Below are positions 1 through 8,425 of a DNA stretch of 35,821 bases, in pieces (position 1 is the stretch's first letter; each line of letters opens with the position of its first letter). Location: contig JAAXXK010000027.1 in assembly GCA_013334525.1 (NCBI GenBank), positions 1 through 35,821 of the forward strand, written 5' to 3'. The position numbers were made by a program, and so were the translations under genes. The notes beneath the pieces are model-generated. The model worked only from the letters and a program-made list of their open reading frames with translations, was not told the origin of the DNA and ran no database searches. Source of the stretch: Chlorobiaceae bacterium (GTDB lineage: Bacteria > Bacteroidota > Chlorobiia > Chlorobiales > Chlorobiaceae).

Positions 1-259
1 CGACGATAACCTTGATCCTTTCGTCATCATACCTTAATTTTTCACAAGCCTTGTTTATATCGCATCCAACAAATAATTTTCCATTCCTGAAATACTTTGA
101 CCATAGTTCCAGTGAACCGCCGTTCTGGATACCTATCTCAAGAAGATTGACAGGCTCATCCCTGTAAGAATCAAATATCCGGTCATAAACATCCAGATAA
201 AGACGCCACTTGTCGCTAACCTTTCCCTGATGTTTATCATAAATCTCACCCAATTTCAT
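1..259 (-). CDS. Class I SAM-dependent methyltransferase, N-terminal part (cut by window edge)
   Basis: The first 86 codons of a protein reading leftwards out of the window. Translating the minus strand gives a start MKLGEIYDKH, a helical lead, then a glycine-rich motif I (LLEIGIQNGGS, about residues 38-48) followed by a second strand with an acidic residue (VGCDIN), the usual SAM-binding layout of small methyltransferases in O-antigen clusters. The ATG at 259 is chosen because GGAG lies nine bases upstream; ATGs at 274 and 283 are in frame and possible. It is the last visible gene of the polysaccharide operon, about 130 bases downstream of the GtrB-like glycosyltransferase, so it probably methylates a sugar. 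Substrate and full length cannot be seen. Confidence 0.75.
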   Translation of the reverse strand, partial: MKLGEIYDKHQGKVSDKWRLYLDVYDRIFDSYRDEPVNLLEIGIQNGGSLELWSKYFRNGKLFVGCDINKACEKLRYDDERIKVIV

Positions 260-387
260 CTTCGAAATCTCCATAGAATACATTAATCTGTTATATATCA
301 ATGCATATTCATGCCTATTTTACTCGCACCGAATTCAGTAGCTTTTTTCACCAGTTTGGCATCATGTATTTATCACAGATCCTTCAT

Positions 388-1323
388 TCAGAAATTGATT
401 CGTTCTGATTCAAAAACCCGTGGTCTTGCAAGTACCTGTGTATAGATGGCACCGACATACTCGCCGAGAATTCCTATAAAAAACAGAAGCACACCGAAAA
501 GAAAGAAATTTCCGATCAGCATAGGAGCAATTCCAGCCTGAAATGTGTTCCAGAATATCAACTTGCCCACAAGAAACCCGAGTCCGGCAAGAACGCTCAG
601 GAACGACAATATAAAACCGAAAAATGTCGCGATACGCAATGGCACCTTGGAGTTGCTGATAATTCCCAATATGCCCATGTCATACAGCGTATAAAAGTTG
701 TTTTTGGTGATTCCCCTCTCTCTCCTCGGTTGCGAGTATGGAATTTTCACCACCTTGAAGCCAATCTCGGCTATGATTCCCCTGAAAAATGGGTAGGGAT
801 CAGGAATGTTCTTCAAAATGTTGATAATTTTCTGGTCATACAGGCCAAAGCCGGTGTAGTTCTGGATGATGTCTACATCCGACAGATGTTTCAACAGCCG
901 GTAATAGAGCTTCCTCACCCTGAACATCAGGGGATACTCACTACTGTCCTTTTTAACCGCCACGACGATGTGGGCTCCAGACTCCCAATGTTTCACCAGT
1001 TCCGGGATCATTTCAGGGGGATCCTGAAGATCGGCAACGATGGAGATCACTGCGTCTCCATCCGCCTGGACCAAACCATGGTATGGAGACCTTATGTGAC
1101 CGTAATTCCTTGAGTTAACAATGACTTTAACATTACTATCAACGGCAGCCAAGCCTTTCAGGATCTTCACGGTATCGTCTTCAGAGGCATTGTCGATGAA
1201 CAGATGCTCATATGAATATCGGGAAAGCGTATCAGCGAAAACCGCCTTCACCCTGTCATAAACGTGCTTGATGTTCTCCTCTTCGTTATAGCATGCGGTT
1301 ACGACTGTTATAGTCTTCTTCAT
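388..1323 (-). CDS. GtrB/DPM1-like family 2 glycosyltransferase with two C-terminal membrane helices
   Basis: A 311-residue polyprenyl-phosphate glycosyltransferase. The GT-A fold starts with TVVTACYNEEENI (residues 6-18), has an FIDNASEDDT nucleotide-binding strand near 42-51 and the metal-binding DLQDPPE at 98-104, the signature of the GtrB/ArnC/dolichol-phosphate-mannose synthase group. Two hydrophobic helices follow at about 230-252 and 268-291, matching membrane-anchored GtrB proteins of 300-320 residues. The family moves a sugar from an activated nucleotide to undecaprenyl phosphate on the cytoplasmic face. A GtrA-like flippase gene lies 96 bases upstream in the operon, the standard partner. 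I infer that the sugar comes from the CDP-sugar genes encoded upstream. There is no clear Shine-Dalgarno sequence. Confidence 0.88.
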   Translation of the reverse strand: MKKTITVVTACYNEEENIKHVYDRVKAVFADTLSRYSYEHLFIDNASEDDTVKILKGLAAVDSNVKVIVNSRNYGHIRSPYHGLVQADGDAVISIVADLQDPPEMIPELVKHWESGAHIVVAVKKDSSEYPLMFRVRKLYYRLLKHLSDVDIIQNYTGFGLYDQKIINILKNIPDPYPFFRGIIAEIGFKVVKIPYSQPRRERGITKNNFYTLYDMGILGIISNSKVPLRIATFFGFILSFLSVLAGLGFLVGKLIFWNTFQAGIAPMLIGNFFLFGVLLFFIGILGEYVGAIYTQVLARPRVFESERINF

Positions 1324-1419
1324 AATGTTTTATTTTAACGACATAAGATCTCAATACCTGACATAGCGAAGCGTTTGAACTACATCAGGCTCGCCGCAGG
1401 ATAAAAAGGGCGTCCCAGG

Positions 1420-1830
1420 TCACTCTGTATGTTCATGCATTTTGAACGTAAACCGCTTATGAAAAATGTAACTGCTTATCACACTCAAAATAACAATTAA
1501 TGCCTGCGAGACGTAAGCGTTAAGTAAAAATACCCTCATAAGGAGAGGCAGCAGAATGATGTTGGCGACATAGGCCCCGCCGTATACCACATAAAATCGC
1601 AGATACTCTTTCAGCACATTACCTTTAGTCCTGAAGACAAAAACCTTGTATCCGATGTATGCGTTGGTTATGGCCAGCACATAACTGATGGTGAGGATAA
1701 GCGTTGAATTGAGGCTATGAGACAACAAAAGGTAGAGAATGGAGAAGGCTCCGTAGCCGAACAGGGTATTCCAACCACCAACGACCAGGTAGATGATTTT
1801 ACTCCTGTGCTCTTTGATCACCGTTTTCAT
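1420..1830 (-). CDS. GtrA-like polyprenyl-phosphate-sugar flippase
   Basis: A 136-residue protein with four predicted membrane helices (about 11-36, 42-60, 78-101, 106-124) and the GtrA hallmarks: YLVVGGWNTLFGY in helix 1, YKVFVFR after helix 2 and HKRFTF at the C-terminus. GtrA proteins flip undecaprenyl-phosphate-linked sugars to the periplasm and normally pair with a GtrB transferase, here the next gene. The ATG at 1830 overlaps the stop of the upstream epimerase gene as TGATG, so translation is probably coupled; a GTG three bases earlier is also in frame. Length and topology are typical of the family. Confidence 0.88.
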   Translation of the reverse strand: MKTVIKEHRSKIIYLVVGGWNTLFGYGAFSILYLLLSHSLNSTLILTISYVLAITNAYIGYKVFVFRTKGNVLKEYLRFYVVYGGAYVANIILLPLLMRVFLLNAYVSQALIVILSVISSYIFHKRFTFKMHEHTE

Positions 1831-2747
1831 CACTGCTGCCCCGTTACCCTGATGTTGTCGATAAAGGCATCCCTACGAACGGCATCAAGGTCCAGGCAGC
1901 CTGAATTCCTGGCGTAGTAATCGTAGAGCCGGGCTATGGCCGTAGAGTGAGGCATGAAATCGACCGGGCACTCTGCCAGGATCCGGCTGTTCGAGGAGGT
2001 GTATTCATGATTCAGGCCCGGGGTATCAACGACAATTTCAGAGGGACGATCCGACACCAGATTGACCAACCCGGCGAGGGTTAGCAGGTCTATGCCTGTA
2101 CCCCTGGTGAGATTGTAAACCCTATGGGCAGGAGTTGACTGCATCGCCCAGACAACCATCCTGACGAGGTCGTCAATGTAGACATAATCGAAATTGACGT
2201 TCTGGCGTATGGTTATGGGAAGGCCGAGAAGGTTCTTGACGATTGCGTTTGAGATGAACTTGTATCGGTAATCTTCATACTTGCCGTAACAGGCGAATAT
2301 CCTGAAATTGACGATGTTCCTGCCGGAGTGAGCGATATAGCGGGAACAAACCGACTTGTAAAAGCCGTAATCGTCCAGCGGAAGCACATTGTCGGCCTCA
2401 TCCTCCCCGACCATGACAATCGGCCTGTGTTTGCCATATTCTGCCCCTGATCCGAAATGAATGATCTTTTCGACCTTGTCGGAGTGCCTGACGACATTGA
2501 AAAACATCCTCAGGTTCGAATGGACCACATCCGTCATCCCAATCGTATCGCGCCCTCCACCCTTGTTGGCGGCATGGATGATGATATCGACCGGATGGCT
2601 GTCGAAATACCGGTCGACAGCATTCTGGTCGAGCAGGTCGAGTTCGCTGCTCGACGGGGCAAGTACCCTGTAGCCGAGCTCATCAAGCTTTTCGGCCAGG
2701 TTCCTGCCGACGAATCCTCTCCCGCCGGTAATAAAAACGGTTTTCAT
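1830..2747 (-). CDS. NAD-dependent epimerase/dehydratase (extended SDR)
   Basis: A 305-residue extended short-chain dehydrogenase. The N-terminal TGGRGFVG (residues 7-14) is the Rossmann dinucleotide motif; HFGSGAEYG near 97-105 supplies the catalytic serine and YGFYK (Y127, K131) the YxxxK pair. The overall pattern resembles WcaG/GDP-fucose-synthase and nucleotide-sugar reductase relatives. The open frame extends 30 codons further upstream, but that part lies inside the aldolase gene; the ATG at 2747 forms a TAATG junction with the aldolase stop and starts directly at the Rossmann strand, so I use it. A keto-sugar reductase or epimerase role at the end of the pathway is likely. In yersiniose synthesis the reductase YerF does such a step, but equivalence is only a guess. 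Confidence 0.85.
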   Translation of the reverse strand: MKTVFITGGRGFVGRNLAEKLDELGYRVLAPSSSELDLLDQNAVDRYFDSHPVDIIIHAANKGGGRDTIGMTDVVHSNLRMFFNVVRHSDKVEKIIHFGSGAEYGKHRPIVMVGEDEADNVLPLDDYGFYKSVCSRYIAHSGRNIVNFRIFACYGKYEDYRYKFISNAIVKNLLGLPITIRQNVNFDYVYIDDLVRMVVWAMQSTPAHRVYNLTRGTGIDLLTLAGLVNLVSDRPSEIVVDTPGLNHEYTSSNSRILAECPVDFMPHSTAIARLYDYYARNSGCLDLDAVRRDAFIDNIRVTGQQ

Positions 2748-3532
2748 TACCGGGCCAACCTCTTTTCCAGCATCTCGATCCGGTGTTCGTCTTCCGACTT
2801 GATCCGGTGGTAATACCTGCGTTTGCTCTTCAGCCACAGCAATTCAAACTCGACCGCCTTGAGAATGGCTGCCTCAGGATCACCAAGAATCGAATCAGCC
2901 CTGAAAACCACCTTACGGGTCTCGAATTTGTCAATCAACTTTTCGGCATGAAGTTTCCTGATGACCTCTATGGAGCCCGTCGAAATCGCCCCGCCAAGCC
3001 CGGTTCCGAGGTTATTTTCGCGCGCTTTCCTTAATATGGTTGTGCAGTACCCAAGGATTTCATCGTTGTCAACCATCTTCCTGTCATAACCCATTGACCC
3101 GACGAAATCGACCCGACCGATCGTCAACCCCTTCAGGAGATTGATCTTGGGCAGGTTCATGATATCGTCAAGATTCCTGAAGGCCGTGATGGTTTCGATA
3201 TTGATCGCAAAATCTATGTCGCGACGGTTGTCCTCCGCCACGAAGGTTTCAATGGCGCCAAGGAACTTCGATACAGCAAAAGCGGTCTCGGCCATAGGCG
3301 CGATAACGCCCTTGACACCAATAGTTATGGCGTTATAAATGTCAGTAACTGCTTCGACTCCGCCTATCTTAAGGATAATGGGCAGTTCAGCTTTGGAGGT
3401 CACATCCTTGAGCCGCATCATCTCTTCTATCCTGCTCCCCTCGGCTTCAAATTCCGCTTTTATCTCAAATACCCCATATACTTCCTTGAGTTCCCTGAGA
3501 ACTGAGAGCATCTGATATTCAACGCTGTTCAT
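2747..3532 (-). CDS. HpcH/HpaI (CitE-like) aldolase family protein
   Basis: A 261-residue TIM-barrel protein of the HpcH/HpaI aldolase/citrate lyase beta superfamily. The metal-site glutamate sits in INIETITAF (E113) and the family signature near the sixth strand is IGRVDFVGSMG (D142, S146). Known members cleave or form carbon-carbon bonds next to a pyruvate or acetyl-CoA enolate with a divalent metal. It follows the cyclase gene with no spacer (TAG then ATG), so the two are probably made together. In a nucleotide-sugar operon this is unusual: the classical CDP-3,6-dideoxyhexose pathway has no aldolase. The substrate cannot be read from the sequence. The C-terminal tail (about 225-261) is rich in K, R and E and may form a helical extension. 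Confidence 0.8.
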   Translation of the reverse strand: MNSVEYQMLSVLRELKEVYGVFEIKAEFEAEGSRIEEMMRLKDVTSKAELPIILKIGGVEAVTDIYNAITIGVKGVIAPMAETAFAVSKFLGAIETFVAEDNRRDIDFAINIETITAFRNLDDIMNLPKINLLKGLTIGRVDFVGSMGYDRKMVDNDEILGYCTTILRKARENNLGTGLGGAISTGSIEVIRKLHAEKLIDKFETRKVVFRADSILGDPEAAILKAVEFELLWLKSKRRYYHRIKSEDEHRIEMLEKRLAR

Positions 3533-4609
3533 CTAGTTTCTCTCCAATGTTTCTATTAATGTTTGTAACGCCTCATTAAATCCGCTCTCTTCAAGATCAT
3601 CAAACTTGCCCAGAACGAAGTCGTTATCCGAAAGCACAATGCTTAACCTGCTTCCAATCCGTTTCTTGTCGTTTTTCATGGCCAACAGGAGCAGATTCTG
3701 ATCGTAATGCCTTTTGTCATATTTAACTGGAAGACAGGATAAAATTATCGCTTTGATTCCTTCAAACACTGTGCGGCTCATCATACCCCGGTTGACCGAA
3801 ACCACCCCGGCAAAAAGGATCCCGATAGAAACAGCGATGCCGTGAGGAATCGCATAATCGGATGAGATTTCGAGAGCATGCCCAAAGCAGTGACCGTAAT
3901 TCAATAGATTTCTCCTGCCAAGATCAAACTCGTCGTTTTCCATGTAGTTGATCTTTACTGCCATGTTCTCCCTGATAACATCGTCAAGCGATTCGTGAAG
4001 CTTCACCTTCTTGATTTTGTTCCCGATATCATGCAGATCGGGCTTTACAAAAGGATTCATGAGCTGGAACTTGATCGTCTCACCGATACCGCTGTAATAG
4101 TCAATCTCCGTAAGGGTTGAAAGAAATGCAGGACAAAGACAGATCATTCCTGGCGGATAAAATGTACCGAGCAGGTTCTTCCTGTTCCGGAAATTCAATG
4201 ATGTCTTACTGCCGATACAACTGTCTGTCTGCGCCAGAAAGGTTGTCGGCACATAAGTCCAGTTAACTCCCCTGTACAGGGTCGAAGCAACGAAGCCGGT
4301 CACGTCCTGCGTAATTCCACCGCCAACAGAAACAAGATTGATGTTCCTTTTAGCGCTTCTGTCGATAAGAGCAGCATATAGTTCAACTACATGTTCAAGA
4401 TCCTTGTTGTCCTCAATGGACTCAAAAGTTATAATATCACCCTCTTCAGCCATGCACTCGATATCTTTGCGATAGATTTCCAAAACATTCGCATCGACGA
4501 CAAGCACCTTGTTAGACAAGGGTTCTATAGCCCGGGCAACACCTTCGATACTATTCTCGAACAGGACTTTGTAGTCTCTGATTTTTGATTTGATAATGAG
4601 TTCGTTCAT
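3533..4609 (-). CDS. Dehydroquinate-synthase-like sugar-phosphate cyclase
   Basis: A 358-residue member of the AroB superfamily. The NAD site is visible as SVGGGITQDVTGF (95-107), followed by VPTTFLAQTDS (120-130) and the SKTSLN strand. The three metal ligands appear as E177 (GIGETIKF), H240 (NYGHCFGHALE) and H256 (IPHGIAV), with the 16-residue spacing between histidines seen in dehydroquinate synthases. Sugar-phosphate cyclases of this fold use NAD+ and a metal to turn a phosphorylated keto-sugar into a carbocycle. Its place between an SDR (ATGA overlap) and an aldolase, inside an O-antigen-type operon, argues against the shikimate-pathway aroB, which I would expect elsewhere in the genome. 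Product type (dehydroquinate-, valiolone- or inosose-like) is unknown. Confidence 0.83.
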   Translation of the reverse strand: MNELIIKSKIRDYKVLFENSIEGVARAIEPLSNKVLVVDANVLEIYRKDIECMAEEGDIITFESIEDNKDLEHVVELYAALIDRSAKRNINLVSVGGGITQDVTGFVASTLYRGVNWTYVPTTFLAQTDSCIGSKTSLNFRNRKNLLGTFYPPGMICLCPAFLSTLTEIDYYSGIGETIKFQLMNPFVKPDLHDIGNKIKKVKLHESLDDVIRENMAVKINYMENDEFDLGRRNLLNYGHCFGHALEISSDYAIPHGIAVSIGILFAGVVSVNRGMMSRTVFEGIKAIILSCLPVKYDKRHYDQNLLLLAMKNDKKRIGSRLSIVLSDNDFVLGKFDDLEESGFNEALQTLIETLERN

Positions 4610-5271
4610 GCCAGAAACCCCCCGTCGACGATGAGCGTCTGACCGGTCATGTATGAATTGTTTTCACTGATCAGAAATGCGATTGATTCCGCGATTTCAG
4701 AGGGTTCTGCGAAACGCTTCAACGGAATCTCTTTCTTGATTATCTCCTGCTCTTCAGGAGTCACATTTCTTTGTGTGAGCGATGTATTCACATATCCCGG
4801 ACAGATAGAATTAACCAAAATATTGAACGGACCAAGCTCCCGGCAAAGTGATTTCGTAACACCGTTCAGTGCAAATTTGGTTGCCGAGTAAAGGGTTCTC
4901 TTCTCCTTGGAACGTACGCCCCAAATAGAACTGACATTGACGATCCGTCCAAACCGCTGCTGCTTCATGTGAGGTACGCACTTCTGGATGATCAACAAGG
5001 GTGCTACAAGGTTGATATTCAACGACGACTGAATGTGTTTGTCGACGATATCTTCTATACATTCCGGGAAATTGATCCCCGCGTTGTTAATCACAATATC
5101 GTAGACCGATGCCTCTGAAAAGTAGGCGTCGATAGACTCCCGGGACTCAAGATCAAGGTCCACCCTTGCTGGCGAGGACACTTCATATCGCGGGTCTCCC
5201 GATAGTCGTTCTACGATCGATTGGCCGATACCACCAGTCCCTCCGGTGACAAGTACTCTCTTTTTATTCAT
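4606..5271 (-). CDS. Classical short-chain dehydrogenase/reductase (SDR)
   Basis: A 221-residue classical SDR. Motifs in order: TGGTGGIG at 9-16 (cofactor), INNAG at 61-65, NVSS at 112-115 with the catalytic serine, YSATK at 128-132 (Y128, K132), CPGYVNT after the active site and the C-terminal GQTLIVDGGF. It overlaps the ThDP enzyme gene by eight bases and the cyclase gene by four (ATGA), so it belongs to the same translational unit. It is slightly shorter than the typical 245-260. A keto-group reduction on the branched or cyclic intermediate is a reasonable guess, for example the acetyl side chain made by the neighbouring ThDP enzyme. It resembles FabG-like enzymes in general, but context speaks against fatty-acid synthesis. 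Confidence 0.85.
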   Translation of the reverse strand: MNKKRVLVTGGTGGIGQSIVERLSGDPRYEVSSPARVDLDLESRESIDAYFSEASVYDIVINNAGINFPECIEDIVDKHIQSSLNINLVAPLLIIQKCVPHMKQQRFGRIVNVSSIWGVRSKEKRTLYSATKFALNGVTKSLCRELGPFNILVNSICPGYVNTSLTQRNVTPEEQEIIKKEIPLKRFAEPSEIAESIAFLISENNSYMTGQTLIVDGGFLA

Positions 5272-7054
5272 TAATAACCTCGACGATCATCTGTTTGTGG
5301 AAAACCTCCCTGTCCAGGAACGGGTACATGTCTTCGAGAGGCTTGGATACGATCCTGCCGTCGGGCTTGACCTCGGAAGAGAGCTTGGGCTCCATTTTCT
5401 CATCCGGGTTAAGCATCACTTCACAGAGCACCGGCCCTTCGGTCGAAAGGACATCCGCGATCCTTTCGGAGAAAGCTGCCTGGTTTTCGATCCTTGTTCC
5501 CCTGAATCCGTAAGCCCCGGCAATCCTGAGCGCATCTGGGCAACTGACGCCGCTTCCGGCGCCGCATCCCACGAAATGGCCCTTGAAAAAGCCTCGCTGG
5601 GTGTTGCGGATCGAAACATATCCTTCGTTGTTCAGCACGAACAGCTTCAACGGCAGTCGGTTGTGAACGATCGTCTGCAGCTCCTGGATGTTCATCTGCA
5701 TGCTGCCATCGCCAGTAACGCAGATTACCTGGCGATGCGGAGCGGCATAACAGGCGCCTATGGCGGCCGGAAGGTCGTAACCCATCGAAGCGCAACCGGA
5801 ATTCACTACGACATTCTGCGACGGTTTCAACCGCAGGCTCTGGTATGAGGAGACGCAGGCCGTCCCGTTGCCGAAGACGAAAACCGCGTCATCAGGGGCG
5901 ACATCGGAGAGCACGTCGAAAAAATTATAGGAATCAACCCTGCATTCAACCGCCTGCCTCTCGGGGACGATCGTCGGGAATGTCGCCCGGTACTGCCTGC
6001 AACGGTTCATCCAGTCAGGGCGCCCCTTCCATCCATTCATGACCGCCGAGAGCTCCCTGATGAAGGCACCGGCATCGGAACGGACCGGCAGGTCAATGTC
6101 GAGGGTGCGCTTCCTGAGTTCGTTCGCGTCGATGTCGACGACGATCTTCACTGCTTCGCGCCCGAAATACTCCCAGTTGTAGCTTACGGCACGAATGTTG
6201 AGCCTGGCGCCGATGGCCAGGACAAGGTCACTGTTCTGGACGGCGAAATTGCCTGCACGATGACCAACCGTACCAAAGCGACCGGCGTAAAAAGGATCGC
6301 CCTCCTTGACGATGTCATATCTGGCAAATGTCCCGAGCACGGGGATACTAAGCATCGAAGCAAGCTTCCTGAACTCATCGACCGCCCCGGAGAGCACGAT
6401 GCCGTTGCCTGCGACGATGACCGGTCGCTCGGCTTTGTTCAGCGCAACCAGCACCTCCTCCATCCGGAAATCATACTCCGGTTCCGGAGGCGTCTGAAAA
6501 CCTTCGAGCGTATCAGGATCGATCTGTGAACCCTGAATATCGAGCGGAACATCGATCCAGACCGGTCCGGGGCGGCCGTGCTTCGCCTCATACACCGCCT
6601 TTTCCAGATGGTACCTGACCCGCTGTTTATCGGTGACCATCACCGCATATTTCGTGATCGGCCTTACGATGTCGACAATGTTGATCTCCTGGTCGCCGAG
6701 CTGCCTGAGGCTAAGCTCGGGTTGCGACGAGATCGTGGTTTCAAACTTGACCTGCCCGGAAACCACCATCATGGGAATCGAATCCACCCATGCACCCATC
6801 ACGCCAGTAATGGCATTGGTTCCTCCAGGTCCGGTGGTTACGTAGGCTACCCCGATTTTGTTCGAAACCCTCGCATACCCCTCTGCCGCAACGGCGCACG
6901 CCTGCTCGTGGTGGTTGCATACATATTCGAGCTGTTCGTTTCGGCCGAGCGCGTCGATAAGGTGCATGTTGCCGCCGCCGGAAACCATGAAAACCGTTTT
7001 GGCTGTCTGCGGATGCTCAGCGATAAACCGGGCGATATAATCGGCTACCCTCAT
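5264..7054 (-). CDS. ThDP-dependent acetolactate-synthase-like enzyme (possibly YerE-type)
   Basis: A 596-residue thiamine-diphosphate enzyme with the three-domain acetolactate synthase layout. The N-terminal PYR domain carries the catalytic glutamate E50 (CNHHEQACAVAAEGYAR); the central domain spans roughly 190-340; the C-terminal PP domain has GDGS (448-451) and NN at 475-476, the metal/ThDP motif. It overlaps rfbH by four bases (ATGA). In Yersinia, YerE is such an enzyme: it adds an acetyl unit from pyruvate to C4 of CDP-4-keto-3,6-dideoxyglucose, giving the branch of yersiniose A. Direct linkage to rfbF/G/H here suggests a similar carboligation. No regulatory small subunit (IlvN) is present, which argues against valine/isoleucine synthesis. 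An IolD-like hydrolase acting on a cyclic diketone is an alternative, given the cyclase downstream. Confidence 0.85.
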   Translation of the reverse strand: MRVADYIARFIAEHPQTAKTVFMVSGGGNMHLIDALGRNEQLEYVCNHHEQACAVAAEGYARVSNKIGVAYVTTGPGGTNAITGVMGAWVDSIPMMVVSGQVKFETTISSQPELSLRQLGDQEINIVDIVRPITKYAVMVTDKQRVRYHLEKAVYEAKHGRPGPVWIDVPLDIQGSQIDPDTLEGFQTPPEPEYDFRMEEVLVALNKAERPVIVAGNGIVLSGAVDEFRKLASMLSIPVLGTFARYDIVKEGDPFYAGRFGTVGHRAGNFAVQNSDLVLAIGARLNIRAVSYNWEYFGREAVKIVVDIDANELRKRTLDIDLPVRSDAGAFIRELSAVMNGWKGRPDWMNRCRQYRATFPTIVPERQAVECRVDSYNFFDVLSDVAPDDAVFVFGNGTACVSSYQSLRLKPSQNVVVNSGCASMGYDLPAAIGACYAAPHRQVICVTGDGSMQMNIQELQTIVHNRLPLKLFVLNNEGYVSIRNTQRGFFKGHFVGCGAGSGVSCPDALRIAGAYGFRGTRIENQAAFSERIADVLSTEGPVLCEVMLNPDEKMEPKLSSEVKPDGRIVSKPLEDMYPFLDREVFHKQMIVEVINE

Positions 7055-8391
7055 GCCCTGCTCCTTATGAACCCGGTGATGGTCGAAGCCATGAAGTCGA
7101 TGGCATCATCGCCCATTCCGGGATAGACTCCGAGCCAGAAGCTGTCGTTCATGATCTTGTCGGTATTGGTTAACGCACCGGCGACGCGGTAATCGACGCC
7201 TTCTACCAGGGCCTGGAACATCGGGTGGCGGGTCATGTTGCCGGCGAACAGGTTCCTTGTCTGGATCCTGCTGTTTTCGAGATGCTCGACGATATCGTTT
7301 CTGCGGAACGGCGCTCCGTCCCTGATCGTCATCAGGAAACCAAACCAGCTGGGGTCGGATCCCGGGGTCGCCTCGGGCAGGGCAAGAAACTCACCGACAC
7401 CTTCCAGGGCGCTCCTGAGCCGACGGAAATTCTGCTTCCGCTTTTCAACGAAAGCCGGAAATTTCTCCAGCTGCGCCAGGCCTATGGCGGCCTGCATATC
7501 GGTCGCCTTGAGATTGAACCCGAAGTGGCTGTAGACGTATTTGTGGTCGTATCCGAGCGGCAGGGTGCCGAACTGCTGGCTGAACCGGTTGCCGCAGGTG
7601 TTGTCGCGCCCGCTGTCGCACCAGCAGTCGCGTCCCCAGTCACGGATCGAAAGCATGATGCGTTTAAGGAGATGGCTGCTTGTGTAGACTGCGCCGCCTT
7701 CGCCCATGGTCATGTGGTGCGGGGGATAGAAACTGCTGGTACCTATGTCACCCCATGTGCCGGTCAGCTTTCCCTCGAACGTGCTGCCCAGCGCGTCACA
7801 GTTATCTTCTATCAACCAGAGGTTGTGCCTGTCACAAAAAGACCTGACGGTGCGGAGGTCGAAAGGATTGCCGAGGGTGTGGGCAACCATGACCGCCCTG
7901 CTCTTCGGGCTGAGGGCCTGCTCCAGCAAACCGGCATCGATGTTGGCCGTCTTCAGCTCGACATCAATGAAAACCGGCACAGCTCCATACTGTATCGCGG
8001 GGGCAACCGTGGTCGGAAATCCGGCTGCAACCGTAATGACTTCGTCTCCTCTCCTGACCTGCCGTTCACCAAGCAACGGGGAGGTCAGCGAAAAGAAAGC
8101 GAGCAGGTTGGCCGAGCTTCCGCTGTTGACCAGGAATGACCATGGCACCCCGAGGTAAGCGGCCAGCTCCTGCTCAAACTTCCGCGAATAGTCTCCGTAG
8201 GTCAACCAGAAATCGAGCGAGGAATCGACGAGGTTGACCATCTCCTTTTCGTCGAACACCCTTCCCGCGTAAGCCACCCGGGACTGCCCTGGTACGAACT
8301 CACGTTCCTGCTCTGGCTTGTGGAGCAGTTTATAGTATTCTTTTGTCTTTTCCAGTATTTCCCGCTTAAGGTCGTCAACTTTTCCGCTCAT
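7051..8391 (-). CDS. rfbH: CDP-4-keto-6-deoxyglucose 3-dehydratase (E1, iron-sulfur PMP enzyme)
   Basis: A 446-residue DegT/DnrJ-fold dehydratase. Two features separate it from ordinary sugar aminotransferases: the Schiff-base lysine is replaced by histidine (SFYPPHHMTMGEGG, H225-H226), and four cysteines C198, C256, C258 and C266 show exactly the C-x57-C-x-C-x7-C spacing of the [2Fe-2S] site of Yersinia E1. The enzyme removes the C3 hydroxyl of CDP-4-keto-6-deoxyglucose using PMP and electrons passed through the cluster. GAGG four bases before the ATG is a good ribosome site. The usual reductase partner (E3, RfbI/AscD) is not encoded anywhere in the window. It lies between the metallo-beta-lactamase-fold gene (34-base gap) and the ThDP enzyme (overlap). 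Confidence 0.93.
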   Translation of the reverse strand: MSGKVDDLKREILEKTKEYYKLLHKPEQEREFVPGQSRVAYAGRVFDEKEMVNLVDSSLDFWLTYGDYSRKFEQELAAYLGVPWSFLVNSGSSANLLAFFSLTSPLLGERQVRRGDEVITVAAGFPTTVAPAIQYGAVPVFIDVELKTANIDAGLLEQALSPKSRAVMVAHTLGNPFDLRTVRSFCDRHNLWLIEDNCDALGSTFEGKLTGTWGDIGTSSFYPPHHMTMGEGGAVYTSSHLLKRIMLSIRDWGRDCWCDSGRDNTCGNRFSQQFGTLPLGYDHKYVYSHFGFNLKATDMQAAIGLAQLEKFPAFVEKRKQNFRRLRSALEGVGEFLALPEATPGSDPSWFGFLMTIRDGAPFRRNDIVEHLENSRIQTRNLFAGNMTRHPMFQALVEGVDYRVAGALTNTDKIMNDSFWLGVYPGMGDDAIDFMASTITGFIRSRA

Positions 8392-8425
8392 CAGTCCTCG
8401 TCGCTCCCTTGTTTGTCTTGTTGTT

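Noticed and set aside
3533-4609. Assignment of the cyclase as the shikimate-pathway aroB
   Set aside because: It has the metal site, but its place in a sugar operon next to an aldolase and an SDR speaks for a specialised paralogue; not proven.
5264-7054. Assignment of the ThDP enzyme as ilvB
   Set aside because: There is no ilvN, ilvC or leu gene nearby, and it is coupled to rfbH.
7225-8139. A 304-codon plus-strand open frame opposite rfbH
   Set aside because: Its composition is that of an antisense shadow of a G+C-rich gene, and rfbH on the other strand has exact family motifs.
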